The notes under the pieces were generated by a model. The model ran no database searches. It was not told the DNA's origin and saw only the letters and a list, made by a program, of their open reading frames with translations. DNA of 64,000 bases. Source: Toxoplasma gondii ME49. Its lineage: Eukaryota; Apicomplexa; Conoidasida; Eucoccidiorida; Sarcocystidae. Below, in pieces: positions 1 to 12,567 of the stretch. Position 1 is the stretch's first letter. Each line of letters opens with the position of its first letter. Position numbers and translations under genes: made by a program. The stretch is from contig NC_031478.1 of assembly GCF_000006565.2 (NCBI RefSeq), positions 3,925,127 to 3,989,126 on the forward strand. Direction: 5' to 3'.

Positions 1-527
1 GGCGACCGACTGCTTCGCATTTTACGGAAAAAACATATTTTTTCTCCTTGTCTATAGTGAAGAGAAGTAACTGCATCGGTTTGTTTTCTTTGCGGAGGAG
101 GACACGTGCCTCTACACGTAATCGAACTCTTTGCTCGATTGTTCTCTTGTTTTCCACAATGGAGCTGTTATTTTCATTAAGTCCGAGAGCCAGAAATACA
201 AGGCTTTTCAGTAAGACGGATTGGACCACATAAGCCTACTATCCCGCTCCCAACAAAACAATCACCAGAAAATTAGGGAACTGGAGAGCAGAAACCTTGC
301 CAGATGGGAGAACAAATTAGGAGACGCGTGGTGGTCCGTTGTGGCTCTGCGAAGTCCCGGAGAAACTCCCGTCTACGGACTAGCCGTGGACACATCTTTG
401 GCTTGTAGGAAAGCTGAACGGCTGCAGGGTAGAGGTTGAGCTTTTGGGCAACGGACATGATTAGCGAGCGCCGCGACCACAAGGACTAGAGGAAGAAGAA
501 ATACAAGCGAATCCACAACTTAGAGAT
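1..527. other. 3' flank of the V-ATPase gene, nothing recognised
   Basis: Short overlapping open frames on both strands have no splice logic or recognisable motif. The stretch is probably 3'UTR and intergenic DNA. Confidence 0.5.
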
Positions 528-3037
528 TTATGCCTTGTAGCTCGAGCACAAGCCGTCCACCTTCTTAGTAGCGACGACAAGTCCAATGATAAGACCTGTA
601 AGAGTGGCAAAACGACACAAAAACGTGGAAAGGTTTTCACCAAACACCTGATTCTTGTATCGTTGATAGATCTCCATACATCGAAACTCGATAAACTGTG
701 CCACCAGAACGCAGCAAAACGAAGCACGAGAGCTGTAAAGAATTGCAAATCAGCTCACACATGATCGGCAGGGCAGCACGTACACTGTTCACAACTGAAC
801 GCGAACTCACCGTAAAGTCCAAGAGCCTCGGCGAAAATGAGGATAAGCATCATGCCGCAAAAGCTTAGGCTGCTGCGCGTTAGCGCGAACACCTGATCAC
901 ATAACGACAGGAAAAGATCGTTATGCGTGATGAACGCAAACACGTGGAAAAAAGGTATCATGGCAGCGCTCCTCTGACTAACTCTGGCCTCCAACGGCCA
1001 CATTCGGTGTGAAAGAGCTCGTGAACACTACTATATGTAAGAACCTTTTGCGTAATGATTGTACTGTAACTCCATTAGAGGAAATTCCGCCTATCGCTAT
1101 CAATAACTATGTCCGCCTTTAGCGTTGGCCATGCGAATGAATTTGTGACTATGGACTACACCGCTTTACGACCGTGTTACGAAGTACTTACCAGCATCAC
1201 CAACGATGCCGATCGCGAGTCCAGCCGCCATTGCACTGAGACCGACAGTCAGTCCTGCTGCGAGGTGGCCATAGCCTGCGAACCACAATACACAAAAGCA
1301 CGCATATTTTACTTTTCATTAAACAACCATGGAATACATGATTCGATATCTGAACACTGCAACTGTCTTGGGAGAGTGAATCTGGTCGCCCCGATGATAT
1401 TATGATGCCTTGTTCAAATCGGCCCGCACAAACGTGCCACATCTGATACCTTCAAGTGATGCTGTCGGATACTCTCAAGTTTCATGTTGCCAACAGTAAC
1501 ATTGCTTCCCGGCTACTGTTCGAGGGGCTCACCGGCATAGCTCGAGTAGGTGTCAGGGGTGTCCACTGTACATACAAACAAAAATAAGGTCAGACAACAG
1601 CGTAGACAGTTTCGCTATTCACAAGACACCGCTCCTCCAATGCGAACAGAGAATGGCGGAGCTCTCCGGAGCGACTGACCCACAGGTTGTAGTGACGGAA
1701 TTATAAGGAGTCGATACTTCCGCTGCGATTTCCCCCAACAGAATCTGGCGCTGTGGATTCATTCGTAGAGACAATCAATAAGCGCGGCGTTTGCTGCCCT
1801 CATTGAAATCTGTATTTACATGTAAATCTAGTAAAATCTGAACTAATCCACTTGTTCAGATAGGTATAGTACATACGAACATAAGAGCTGTAAAGAGAAT
1901 AGCCCAAATACATAAATATAATTTTTAGCTCCTGCACAGGATCTCGCAAACACATATAGCAAGGAAGCTAATAGAACAAATGCTGACAGAAGTGACTGAA
2001 GGTAAGTATAACCACGCAGATGCAACGTGTGTGATCCCGGCAATAATTTTATGGAACTCTGGACAAGGAGACTCACTTGAGCCGTTGATGACGATGGAGA
2101 TAATGAGGCCGTAGATACCCAAGATACCAGCCATAACGACTGGAATGATAGACCTCATTACCAGATCCGGACGCATGACACCCATGCTGCTGATTCCAAC
2201 ACCACTCTTGGCCGTACCATAGGCTGCTCCCAAGTCTGAGGGCAACAACGCAAATACAGCAGCACAACGGAATTAGACACCACCATGCACCCTATGTTAA
2301 GTCTGTTGGCTCGACTGACAGCAGGTAGCACCGTATATGTAGATTTCCCCCCGTAGAGAAGACTTATGAACTCGGAGTTCTGACAATCATCAGCAGGCCA
2401 ACCAGGGCGCTCTTCCGGGAATAGCCAGCAGCAAGATCACACATTTACAAAACACCGAGCAACGTGTGGGTTCAACCGTCAGAAAAGCGAGCGCACTACC
2501 ACCATGCAATAACTCCATTGAAGAAGCAGCTCATTTAGACAGTGTGCAGACACACAGAAGACGTGGTATGGAGTGTGACATGCCGATGTAACTGTTACGT
2601 GGTGTGTAAAACCTGGTCCAATACGATATCCGGAGGCGGGACACGGCACATGATGAACTTTCTGCACGTCCCTCTCCGACGACAAAAGGCAACTGTATTC
2701 ACTCATCACGGATCGAGCAATGGAAATAAAATAAAATGCTCACGCACCACCACCCGGGTATGAGTAGAAACGAAAAGGATAAGCGGGGCGTGAGAAGTGA
2801 GTTTACTGGTGCGCCCGCTTTCACAGATTTCGGGACTGCAGGGTCCGTCAGTCCAGGTCGGTCAACGATTCCAGCATGTGACCGATTGTGAGCAACGTTC
2901 CATTCGCTGGAACAGAGCGGTACTGGAGACATGCTACAGACTCAGGACTTACTGGAGAAAACCATGGCCGCCGTGATACCCATGAACCCGAAGAAAGTCG
3001 AGTTCGGGTCACACTGGAGAAATGCAGACCAGAACAT
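528..3037 (-). CDS. V-type H+-ATPase 16 kDa proteolipid (subunit c), with a frameshift in exon 4
   Basis: This is the membrane rotor subunit of the vacuolar proton pump, a four-helix proteolipid. Exons on the minus strand are 3037-2953, 2235-2077, 1275-1192, 892-811 and 595-528, with consensus GT-AG borders. Helix 1 reads [14 protein letters not shown] then [14 protein letters not shown]. Helix 2 contains [18 protein letters not shown], helix 3 [11 protein letters not shown], and helix 4 [13 protein letters not shown] with the essential proton-carrying Glu. The start ATG at 3037 is the only in-frame one before the conserved block. The exons sum to 478 nt, two short of a multiple of three. The break lies in exon 4: [11 protein letters not shown] reads in one frame, but the next conserved stretch, [15 protein letters not shown], needs another. 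The switch falls at a run of four T (minus strand) near 861-864. A two-base loss by assembly or sequencing error is the simplest explanation; a decayed copy or strain variant is the alternative. Family identity is certain. Confidence 0.93.
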
Positions 3038-4223
3038 TGCGGCAAAGTTAAAGAACTCGAAAAATATGGTGTCGGTCGCTGCTGCAAGAAAAGTCAGCAA
3101 GTGCAGCGGTGATTCTGCGAAGAAACTAGAGAGTTTCGACCAACTGCAACTGGACTCGAAGAAATGGGGGGGAACGCCTTACTAGATGAACTCTTACACC
3201 CGCAACATGCAAACAGCAAGTGTAGAGACACAATGGTGGACGAGACAGAATGTGAGAAAGGATGAAAAACTCAGAGCCACACACAGAAAAGCAAACTGTC
3301 ACCCAGGTTCTTTGCGATTGACGGCTGCGCCGACCGTTTTTAGCCGCTCATTCTGTTTCCACCCCCCCACTTTCGTCGAACAACCGCTATTATCGTGGAA
3401 CCACTTTGGGGTAAGGGGCGGCACCAACAAGCGGGATGACGGCCGGGCGCCCTCAGCCGGCGTGTACGTACAGTACAGCAAGGCCGCCCACCTGCTGTGC
3501 TGCGAGAGCGTCTTTGCAGCTTTCGTCGGCCCACCCACTCGACGGTTACTGCCACCAGCCTTAAGCAGAGGATACAGTCTCTTTTTCTTGGGAATCCATG
3601 TAGTTGCGGTAGGGAATCGGTTCTTCGAAGAGTGCAAATATCCCCGTTCTGAGGGATGTGAACACGAGCCAGCCAGCCGCCTTGTGGTGGCGTGCTCACT
3701 GCCGGTTCGCAAACGACGGGGAAATAACCGAGCCACCGATTCGAGTTCGTCATACCAACAGACCGGTTTACGAGTTTCTCACACATTTAGACCCTTGAAG
3801 ACGATTTTCCCGAGTGAATTTGAGGAAGTGCCGGATTTTGCAAGGTCTGTTGCTTACGTGACGACAGCGTTGATATAAAAGGGTAGTTGTTTCCGGGAAC
3901 CAACCCCGAGGCCAGCATGCACGGACTACACAGGATGCAGTCCGTGCCAGGCGGCGCGCAAACACTTCTGCTCTCAAGTGAACGTTTTCAGTTTCTAACC
4001 CTTAAGCGGAAAAAATGATGATGTGAGTGCAGCGCTCATATAGTGGACTGTCTTTTAAGAAAGGAATTGGCTGTAACGCTTTATTCCAAGGAGAACCACA
4101 GGTGTGCGCTACAGTGAGAGTTCACTCGGCGATTATCACCCACGTTGCTATGTTTGTCCTTCCGACGCCTCAAGGTTCTAGTAACATTTCATCCACAGGA
4201 ATGATAATCACCAGTAGACGATA
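3038..4223. other. Region upstream of V-ATPase subunit c
   Basis: The GC-rich part around 3300-3760 leaves several frames open on both strands, which is composition rather than coding. It probably holds the V-ATPase promoter and 5'UTR and the 3' end of the minus-strand gene ending at 4224. Confidence 0.5.
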
Positions 4224-7200
4224 TTAAATGGCATAGCGGCGTAGACCGCCACTGAGTACGCTTGATGGTATGTGATTCCTCCATTGACCGTCGAACTGCA
4301 TGTGGTAGAATTCGTTCAAGGCCGCTTTGTCAGAATGTGCTAGTGTGTAAAATGAGGGGACGTGCCAGCATGCCTTATTGAAGGAAGGAGTCCCTGTGAT
4401 TTGATAAGTTGTAAGAGGTAAGCAGTAGATGCAGGCGTGCCTCTGTCGGTGCGGATGCCTCAGCGCGCAGAGGGAGCGTCTACCCAGCATTTTCTTTGCT
4501 CTGAAGTTGATCAGAGCGTTGGCGTGCCTGATCTGAATTAGCTGCAGTTACAGACAGTCTGGGTTTGGATTTGTTAGCCTGCACATGGATCGAAAAAAAT
4601 GTGTCTGCATTCCCTACAGTACTTGCACTTCGCTGTTCGGAGTGGATACACTCCACCGTCGTCAACGTAACGGTTAGCAACGACCTCAGCGCCAGCTTTC
4701 ATAGCTTCTGAATCGGACTGTTCTTCTGATACGTGGATTCTGCGCGCCGGGGTTCCTTTCTCGAATCTTTTCGAAGTTTAGTCGATTCTCAAGTTCCGAG
4801 CGACCAACAGAAACGTCTGCCTACTGTTCTTGTCCCGAGACTGGCTAGTCCCCTACAGTTCTACGTAATAGCGTTATTGTCCCAAAGGAACTGCGTACTG
4901 TCTGCAGCACATCTGCATCAGTTTCGATTCCCAGTACCGTTTATTCTGCAGCGAAGTTAATGCAAGTGTGAGCCACTCCGGTCAACAAGCTTCGCCACCT
5001 GAATCGTTAGAGTAAGAAGCAACTTAATCCACGCAGACGGTGCCACTAACACTGACCCAGAGTAATTCCCCGCTGCACGGTCCAGGACTCGGTGGAGTAC
5101 CTCATGAAAGCTGCATCTCTGTTCCTCGGATGACTAAATCGACTGCCTATGTACGTCATGCCAAGTGCAGTCGCTGGCAATCTTGGCACATACTGGTCCC
5201 TTCGTTCTGACAGGTTACATATTGAATCACGAAAAGTGTATACTCTAGATTGTACTAGGCACTGTTTGTGTCGCTCCGTTAATCACGTGGACGCATCCGC
5301 AGAGTTCACCCGGTCTAGGTGCCGCTTTGAGGAGGAGAGCTGGAAACACGTAAGAGACACAGTCATCACGAGGAAACACCGTGGACGTTGATATTATTTC
5401 AATTAACAACTACGTACCTGCCGAGTGCTGAACACAATTTTTTTTATGGAGCTCGCATCTCATTTCCCCTTACCTTTTGCCCCAGCTCGTTGATGTGGAG
5501 ACTTCTACGGCGCAAAAAAGCATAAACCACGAGCCGTCGAGTTTAGAGAACATTGTTCACACAATTGTCCTCGTATTACGCCTGTGTCGACGGCAGCACC
5601 AGTGCTGCGACAAACAGGTGTTTACGATTGCTCTGCTCTGAGTAACAGTTCAAAACCGTCGTTGCCATCAGATACAGCACTAAACCTATGTCGATATTAT
5701 GGCAGAAAGATACCTTCTGCATACAAAGTGTTGCAGGTGCCGGGACAACTTCGACGGGTAGTGTGATAAAGTGCGGAAGAACACAGGGACTAGGAAGACG
5801 GAGACGGGCCAAGTAGAGGCCGCTCTTTGACCCCCCTTCTTGTAGAGGTGGCCGCAACTGGTGCCAAAAGAGAAGGAGAACAGCCGAATAGCTAGCAGAA
5901 AACAGATTAAAGGAAAATTCGCATGTGGTGTTATTCATTGCCTGTTATGTGTCCAACAAAGATATCGACGCCAACTGATAAGCCGTTTCTGCCCCCTGCT
6001 TCCCTAAGACGCGTGCCGAAGACGTCAGGATTGATTCGGCCCGGTGCTGACCAATGCTATGGCTATGCGACGCATGGAAACAGCGAACGTGACACACCGA
6101 GCACGATCCTCGCTAAATAGAATAGGCCTTCTGGACAACTTGTGGTTGCGACGACGATTTGGTTCTTTTCTAACCTCCTAAGGTTCTCTGGATGTTTGGT
6201 ATCTCGATACTGCTGAACGTGAGTTTACGTCTGGTTGCACGAGTTTGAGGCAGGGCCCCTTAGATGACCCCGTTATGCTTTCGGTAGGTGTTCGCAACTG
6301 CATGCGGCAAAAACGTGCCGACTCCGGAGGAATCCAGTGGAGTTCAACAATTTCTATGTTGGTTGCCGGACACAGAAAAGCGACTTTGGTCTAATAAGGA
6401 GCGTCTGCCTGTTTTGGTGTCGCCGCCTTTGTGGGACCTTCTGTGCTCCGGAGATCGAGCACACTGAATGCCGGCTAAGGCTTGTTTGCCAGTCTGCCTG
6501 TTCTGTATCTGACGTCTTTGATACATCTGCGGCCGAAACGCTTTGCAGCGAATCGGATCTCTATGAACCTTCCCTTGTGAAATATACCTACTTCCATCCA
6601 ACTTCGGCCACTTCCAGATCGCACCTCCGCACCCGCGCTCTGGTGCTCACTGGCCAAGAGAACGGAACGGCGTTATATCGCGTGCCTGGGAGGGACATCA
6701 AGTCGCATTCGTAGCAACAACAACAACATACAGAGTCTGCAAACACGCTGAATGTATGGTTGCCTCGTCGTTCTCATGATTTTGAGCTCTGAATGAACTT
6801 ATATTCCGCGTTCAGGTGCCCTAACACTAGGTCGCAGTATATTCGGACTGCTCAGTCCGCGTGTCTGTTGCTTTAGCGTGTTCGCTAGCGTTAACAAGGC
6901 AGTCAGAAAATTTCCTGCGGGTCAATGTAACTACATAATAACGTGCAACAGTGTAGTAACGAGAGGCTTCATCTGATGCTCATTTGTATGGTGTCCGACT
7001 GGGCGAAAGGCCCAAACTATGCGTTTTGTGTTCGTTGCCGCCGGTAACTCCATAGTAGTGGAAATAATACTGTAGTGCCCTGTCACTAGGCACAACTCGT
7101 GTACTGTTTGTGTGGGTTGTTTCTCGGGCGTAGCGCTGTTGCAACTGCTTAACAGCGACGGGTCGCTCGCTTCCGTCTTGGGTGGTCCGGCGTTGTGACT

Positions 7201-7359
7201 GGACCAGGGTGCTGCGCGGCGGCTCCTTTCGCTTTTGTGCCTTTTTGTTATTGTGATTGACGACAGTCTCCAGTAATAGAGAGCAAGACTATGAGGCCAT
7301 CGAGACTGGTCTGCCGCGAGTGGCAATCCTTCTTTCAGTAAAGGCATCGTGTTCTTCAT
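4224..7359 (-). CDS. Unrecognised multi-exon protein with a CxxCxxC cluster
   Basis: I do not recognise this protein. The 3' half assembles cleanly. Exon 5206-5053 encodes QYVPRLPATALGMTYIGSRF. Exon 4739-4585 encodes SDSEAMKAGAEVVANRYVDD followed by TAKCKYCRECRHIFFDP. The last exon, 4393-4224, reads through NKACWHVPSFYTLAHSDKAA to the stop RYAI. Phases agree at both junctions (2, then 1), although the 4585 donor (GTGCAG) is weak. Further upstream, an open block ending at a GTAAAC donor at 6229 contains VELHWIPPESARF. A candidate first exon starts at the ATG at 7359 (MKNTMPLLKEGLPLAADQ), only 55 bp from the divergent gene at 7414. The joins between 7100 and 5206 are unresolved. The Cys cluster in exon 4739-4585 could bind zinc, but no family is assigned. 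The 3' end is better supported than the 5' end. Confidence 0.45.
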
Positions 7360-7413
7360 TCACTGCCACAGGCTTTATGTCAAGAATTTGAAGGGAGGCT
7401 TTTTCTAAGAGGA

Positions 7414-10400
7414 ATGTCTGCCCAGGGTCAGCAGGGTGTCCGGTCAACAGTAGCGGCTGGCAAGAACCGCTTCTGGCAACCGGCACCTATCACCGTTCTG
7501 CTTGTTCTTTCATCATCATTTCTCTTCGCGTTCGCGGCTAATACCCCACAGAACAGTTCGACGACGGGTAAGGCTTTGGTCTCAGACGTCCCCTTCTCTG
7601 AGTGACAATACAAGCGCAACCATCGTCGCAAAGGAGGTTGTTTCGACGCGACATGATTTCGGGAAAGAGCGGAGAGAAGAAGTTACAATAAAGGATTAAA
7701 CACGTGGTGCATCGTTTCCTGCAGAGATATGTTTCGTTGTGTGGTGGGCCGAAGCAGATTAGGCACCGCTGCATTTTCATTTGTCCGCAATGGCTTAGCG
7801 GAGCTTCAGAAGGTGCCTGTCCGAGCCGACTCGCTTATTGTATTGCGGAGGACCAGCTGGGGGTCGTTCCTTGCTGTTGCTGTTCTTTAGAATCACCGCC
7901 GTCACCACGTCAGTTTTCTGTGTGGGCGCTTGCCACGCTGATGGCGACTGCAAGGCCTGAGAGCGGTCAGATTGTTGTTTGCGTAATTGAGTGCTGTCAT
8001 GTATCTGATCTCTGCAGGGCAGAGCACGCCTAGTGATGACCATGGCGTGTCAACAGAACATATCCACGATGCCGTCACGGTAGATGCGGCTGAACACGCT
8101 GGAGAGGATGAGATGACAGCTTGTTCACCGGAGGCGGCTCGCGTAATCGAAGCACGCGTGGCGACGCTGAAGGCGGAGACTGAGGCTGCGGTCGCGGAAG
8201 TGCGCAGAACAGAAGCCATGCAAAGAGAGTTGTTCGGTCGTCTCAACGCGAAAGTGCGCGCAATGAATGACCGCCTCGGTGAGTGAAGAGGAACATATCA
8301 TGTTTTTTGGATTTCGCACCACCGACTGGAGCTGTGCCGTATAAACTGCAGCACCTGTTTTACTGGTTCAGAGGACTACTTTTAACTCGGGCAAAGCTGC
8401 ATCTCGTGAAGTAGGAATTTTCGCTGGTTTGCCATGGGGATAGATGGCACTGTCGATTTGGGTCGCTCTGAAGACCTATCCGTCTACCTAGATTGAATGT
8501 GGTGAGGTATGCACGTGTGCCAACTTTTTGTGACAGATGAGCTTTCTGACGCGCAGAAAAGCCTAGCGAAGCGCCTGGAAACCACAGGTCAGCTGCTTAT
8601 TGCGGATCGTGAAGAACAAGCAAAACGGTTCACAACCGATGTCGAAACGTACATTATCGAGTCGGGGCTGAAGAAGGCCGTCTTTCAGCAACGTGAAATT
8701 GCCGCCAAACTACAGACTCTTGCCGAGTCAAACCAGAAAGTGAGTAGTAAGGTACTTATGCAGTGGCAAGCACAGTTTGAGACCCCACGACTTGCCGCGA
8801 ACTGGCTACAGGGTAAGAGAGACGAGAAGAGTTTCCTTCATTAAGTCGATACTGTAGTCGTTTGCAGAGTGACGTGCGTTTGAATCGGTGTTGGACGGAG
8901 AATATGGTAACGTCTTTGTTCCGGTCTACATCGGGAGTTGTTAACTCGTTCTTCAAAACGTACTGGATTCACGGTGTTTGCCCATCGTTTGGCGGTGGAC
9001 GGAGGGGGCGGCGGCTCCACGGCTTGCCTAAAGACGCGGTTACCTTACATTTGTGCAGAGCACGGCGTGAAAAATACGTGAGACGCCCAGTACTTCTCTC
9101 TTGCTCATGCTTGCAGTTCGCGACCTTGCGGTGTTACTTGTGCGTGTTTCTCAGAGTAAGCAGGCTTTAGATGCTTTGCTTCAGCATGTGGACGACGAAA
9201 AGGAGCAAACGAAGCAGTGGATATCAACGGTCGTTCGCGACCTGGAGAAGTATGTCGAGGCACGCACTCAAACCACGCTCGAGAGTCTCCAGAGGGACGC
9301 GCAGGAGCACGCGAACTTTATGCAGCAGCAGCTGAATGACATGAAACTGGATCACTTGCTTCTACTGCAAGCTGTCAGCAGCGCAGAGACGCAGCTGAAT
9401 GAACGCGGGATTGCCGGGGTAGACATTTCCCAGCTGGACGAGTCAGCGTCCTTCGAGAGGATGATGACGACGTTCGAGAAGGTCCTGAAGGAACAGCTCA
9501 AGGGGAAATTTGTGTAAGTCTCGCGAGGGAAACAGGTCACGTAACACCCTGTGCACGGCACAGGCAGCCCCCGCCCCCCAGACGCCGATGACGGAAACGG
9601 TCCGGGCCTTCTACGTGCATTCTGTCCGTGTTTTCAAAGAATCACGGTGCGCGTGGCAGGCAGTTAGCACAATGCGAGCACGGCTGCCACTGTACTGTGC
9701 CAATGTTGTCATGTTACAATTAGAGAATCTGTGTGTCTACATTCTCAGAAATGTACCATAGATTTGGAAGAGGCATATACAATGAAAACAGAAGTCACTG
9801 CCGTGGCAATTGACTGTAATGATCGTCTTGTCCCCCCTTCACGTTTCATATAGAGGCCATACCACACTCCCTACACGTACGTAATCCACGCGTGTCACGA
9901 AAGGACATTCGACCAAAAGAGGTAAACACAGGTCTGCATACACCGTATCGATGTGTTTCTGGATCTTTAGGTTGCCGATCTTCGTCGTGACGCAGTGCCC
10001 GGACTCCATGGAGAGAGTGGCGTTCATGAATACCTACCTGGTGCCATCGAAACGCAACTTTCGCGCCGTGTTTCAAGCTTTGGGACATACACCTCAAGCC
10101 TCTGCTGTTGTCATCCGGATTGAGTCAGTTATGGTTGAGGCTTGGATGGAGGTGAATGGAAAAGTGACAGGCATGCAGTACCTCACGCCTCCTGCTCACG
10201 AGGCGTTGACCGTGACCACCAAGGATCGGTTCGGCTTCGAATTTCTCAGGCGCGTGAGAGAGCTTGAAACAGGGGATTTTAAGGCTGATCCACACGGACG
10301 CAGCGTCGTTATTGCGTTTGTGGGGAATCGGAAGGGTAAGGAAAGCACATAAATACTAAATCATGTATCGTTTTAGCGTGCTTCAGGGTTGCGTCAATTC

Positions 10401-12567
10401 CATTACTGGGAAAATGAGTGTTCCGCGGGTGCACTCGTTGCTACTCACGGCTCGCCCTCCTCTAGAAAACGCTTGTGAATTCTGGTCCCGCATAGGGGGG
10501 AAGACCAGTTTTAGCTCAGAACAAAACAGAGGAATTCCTCATGCGCTGAACGTGTGGGAATTACGGCCAACTTCGTTGACTTTACTTTGGCGGCTCAACA
10601 CCTGCACTGGGGCTACATAGCACTTTCCAATTCCAAGAGACTTGTGGAGCGAGTTTGTCCGCTGTTCTCGGAATCGCACATCGGCGACTGATAAATAGAA
10701 GGTGTTAAACGGGTGCTCTTGTAACTGCAGGGCGTATTGGAGGACTGCCGCTGACAGATGTAACCGAGTTCAACAAGTTCCAAGCCCTGCGTACCCTGGC
10801 AACCATGCATTCCTCTCCGATAAAGGAAACAAATAATCTTTGGCAAATCATGAAGACGGAGGTGGATATAGTAGCCACCTTCGCAGCCATGTACGTGATG
10901 AGGAACGAGGGAGGCATTCAGTTGTTTAGAGATACTCTACGGGGTTCGTGCCTGATAATTCCGGGACGATGTGAATTTCCTTGCATTTGCTGCCGCGTAT
11001 ACTTGTTGCGTTTCGACGTTCATGAGCGAAATATCTGCCCCAGTTTCAGAACAACTTAACAAAGGTCTTTATGCCGGGTAAATATTGTTTGCAAGGGAGC
11101 CTAACTGTTACACATCCCAACCGAAAACAGACTGTGTTTACGAAACAACTACGCTGCTGTTAGTGTCCATCCCCGGTGAGGCAGATAGTCATACGTGTGT
11201 CATTTTTGATTGAGGATTGCTCGGAGTGTATACTTAACCCGTCAGTGTAGTTTGGCATTCTTTTGGCCGACGGAGGCAGCCTCCTGGTCGCTCCTGCGAA
11301 TATCCGTTGCGGTGGCATATCTCCGATCAGCTGGCGTTGTGGCTTCTGCTTCGGTGGATCATCTGGAGTGACCACAGTGGGCGTTATGGCTGGGACACCG
11401 CTTTGTTTGTTAAGTTCCGCATTTGCCTCTGCCTCATGGTTCTTCATATTGGTGATGTTCTGCAGGCCACGAGTTGAAGTTGGCGGGAGTTCACTACGCA
11501 TTTACCAAGGAATCGCGCCGGAGCCGAGGCTGCCCGCATCTCCGTTTTGCAGGTGAGTGCGATGAGACACAAATAAAACAAGAGGAGAAAAAACAAAGGA
11601 AATATGTCACCATGCTATTTGTTGTTGAAGATCGAAGCAACATGATGCGGTGCTCGAGGGTGAAGCATAGCATCTCTTTCTTGGGTCTGCGACAACAGCT
11701 TCGCCACAGGCCTGGATCTATGTTTGCCGGATGAAGATTCAGCAGCAGGGCACGCAGTTTTGCGCTAAGAGGTGAAAGTTGTTCCTCTCTTTAGGATGAA
11801 CAGTAGACTGACAGTACCGTAAATATTTTGTCGACCACAACCCTGCGAGTTATTTCGAATCCAACGTTGGAGAACCGAATATCTTACCAGTTTGTTGGCA
11901 ACAGGAGATGTATGAGCCACCCTGACACCATCGAACTCGCACAGCCCCTTGCTGCTCAAAAAGCTTCATACGCGATGAAACCAAATGCTGGATTCAATTG
12001 ATAGAAAAAGACACGGTCGGCGTCGTGTCGACCACCTTTCTGCGTTGCTATGCAAGACGGTGAGCTAAAGCAAAAACGTAGTGCCATGTTTGTGACGTCC
12101 TCAGAAACGCGTTCACGCTCATCCGAATAGAGGTCGCAAAATCCCCCCGTGGGAAGCAAGAATACGTCTATCCTAAGGCGTCACTGCTGAAGAAGGTGTT
12201 CGACATCCTTGTATCTACGAACACATCGCAGGATTCAGGCGGTGATGGTAGCTTTGCCGTCATCAGGGCAAACGTTAGCAATGCTGGTTGGCTGCAGTCT
12301 AAGCTCTATGCTACGGCAGACCGAATGGCAGTCGAAATCCATCGTCCCGTCCCTGGGACAGCTCCTCCCTCGTTCTCCAGTGAGGATGTTGCGGGGGAAC
12401 ACCGTGCCAATAGTATGGCTGCGGTTGTAGACCAAATACGAAAACAAATGACCGATGTCGTCCTTCCCAATATTGATCCTGAGGACAGCACCTCTCGTAG
12501 GCAGGTGCTTGTACACATTTGCGAAATCGGCGTTACCTGCAACTCGGATCGCCACCCGGAGGCCTGA
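7414..12567 (+). CDS. Secreted or signal-anchored coiled-coil protein, eight exons, unknown function
   Basis: Exons are 7414-7567, 8018-8278, 8537-8739, 9155-9513, 9971-10335, 10731-10943, 11466-11552 and 12131-12567. The phases match at every junction and give about 692 residues. The N-terminus carries a hydrophobic stretch, ITVLLVLSSSFLFAFA, with an Ala-Phe-Ala-Ala end suggesting signal-peptidase cleavage near residue 42. It is followed by an acidic Ser/Thr linker. Exons 2-4 form a long heptad-type coiled coil (AARVIEARVATLKAETEAAV; KQALDALLQHVDDEKEQTKQ). Exons 5-6 look globular, with LPIFVVTQCPDSMERVAFMN and DRFGFEFLRRVRELETG. The last two exons are less certain because the 10943 donor (GTTCGT) and the 12130 acceptor are not consensus. 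No known domain is recognised. It could be a dense-granule, rhoptry or parasitophorous-vacuole protein, but location is inference only. The gene starts 55 bp from a divergent candidate gene. Confidence 0.72.

Noticed and set aside
3186..3878. 230-codon plus-strand ORF upstream of V-ATPase subunit c
   Set aside because: It sits in a GC-rich stretch where frames on both strands are open, has no domain, signal or splice logic, and overlaps the likely promoter/5'UTR.
11160..11501. 113-codon minus-strand ORF with protein-like composition
   Set aside because: It lies mostly in an intron of the plus-strand gene, has no partner exons and no recognisable motif. It could be real but is unsupported.
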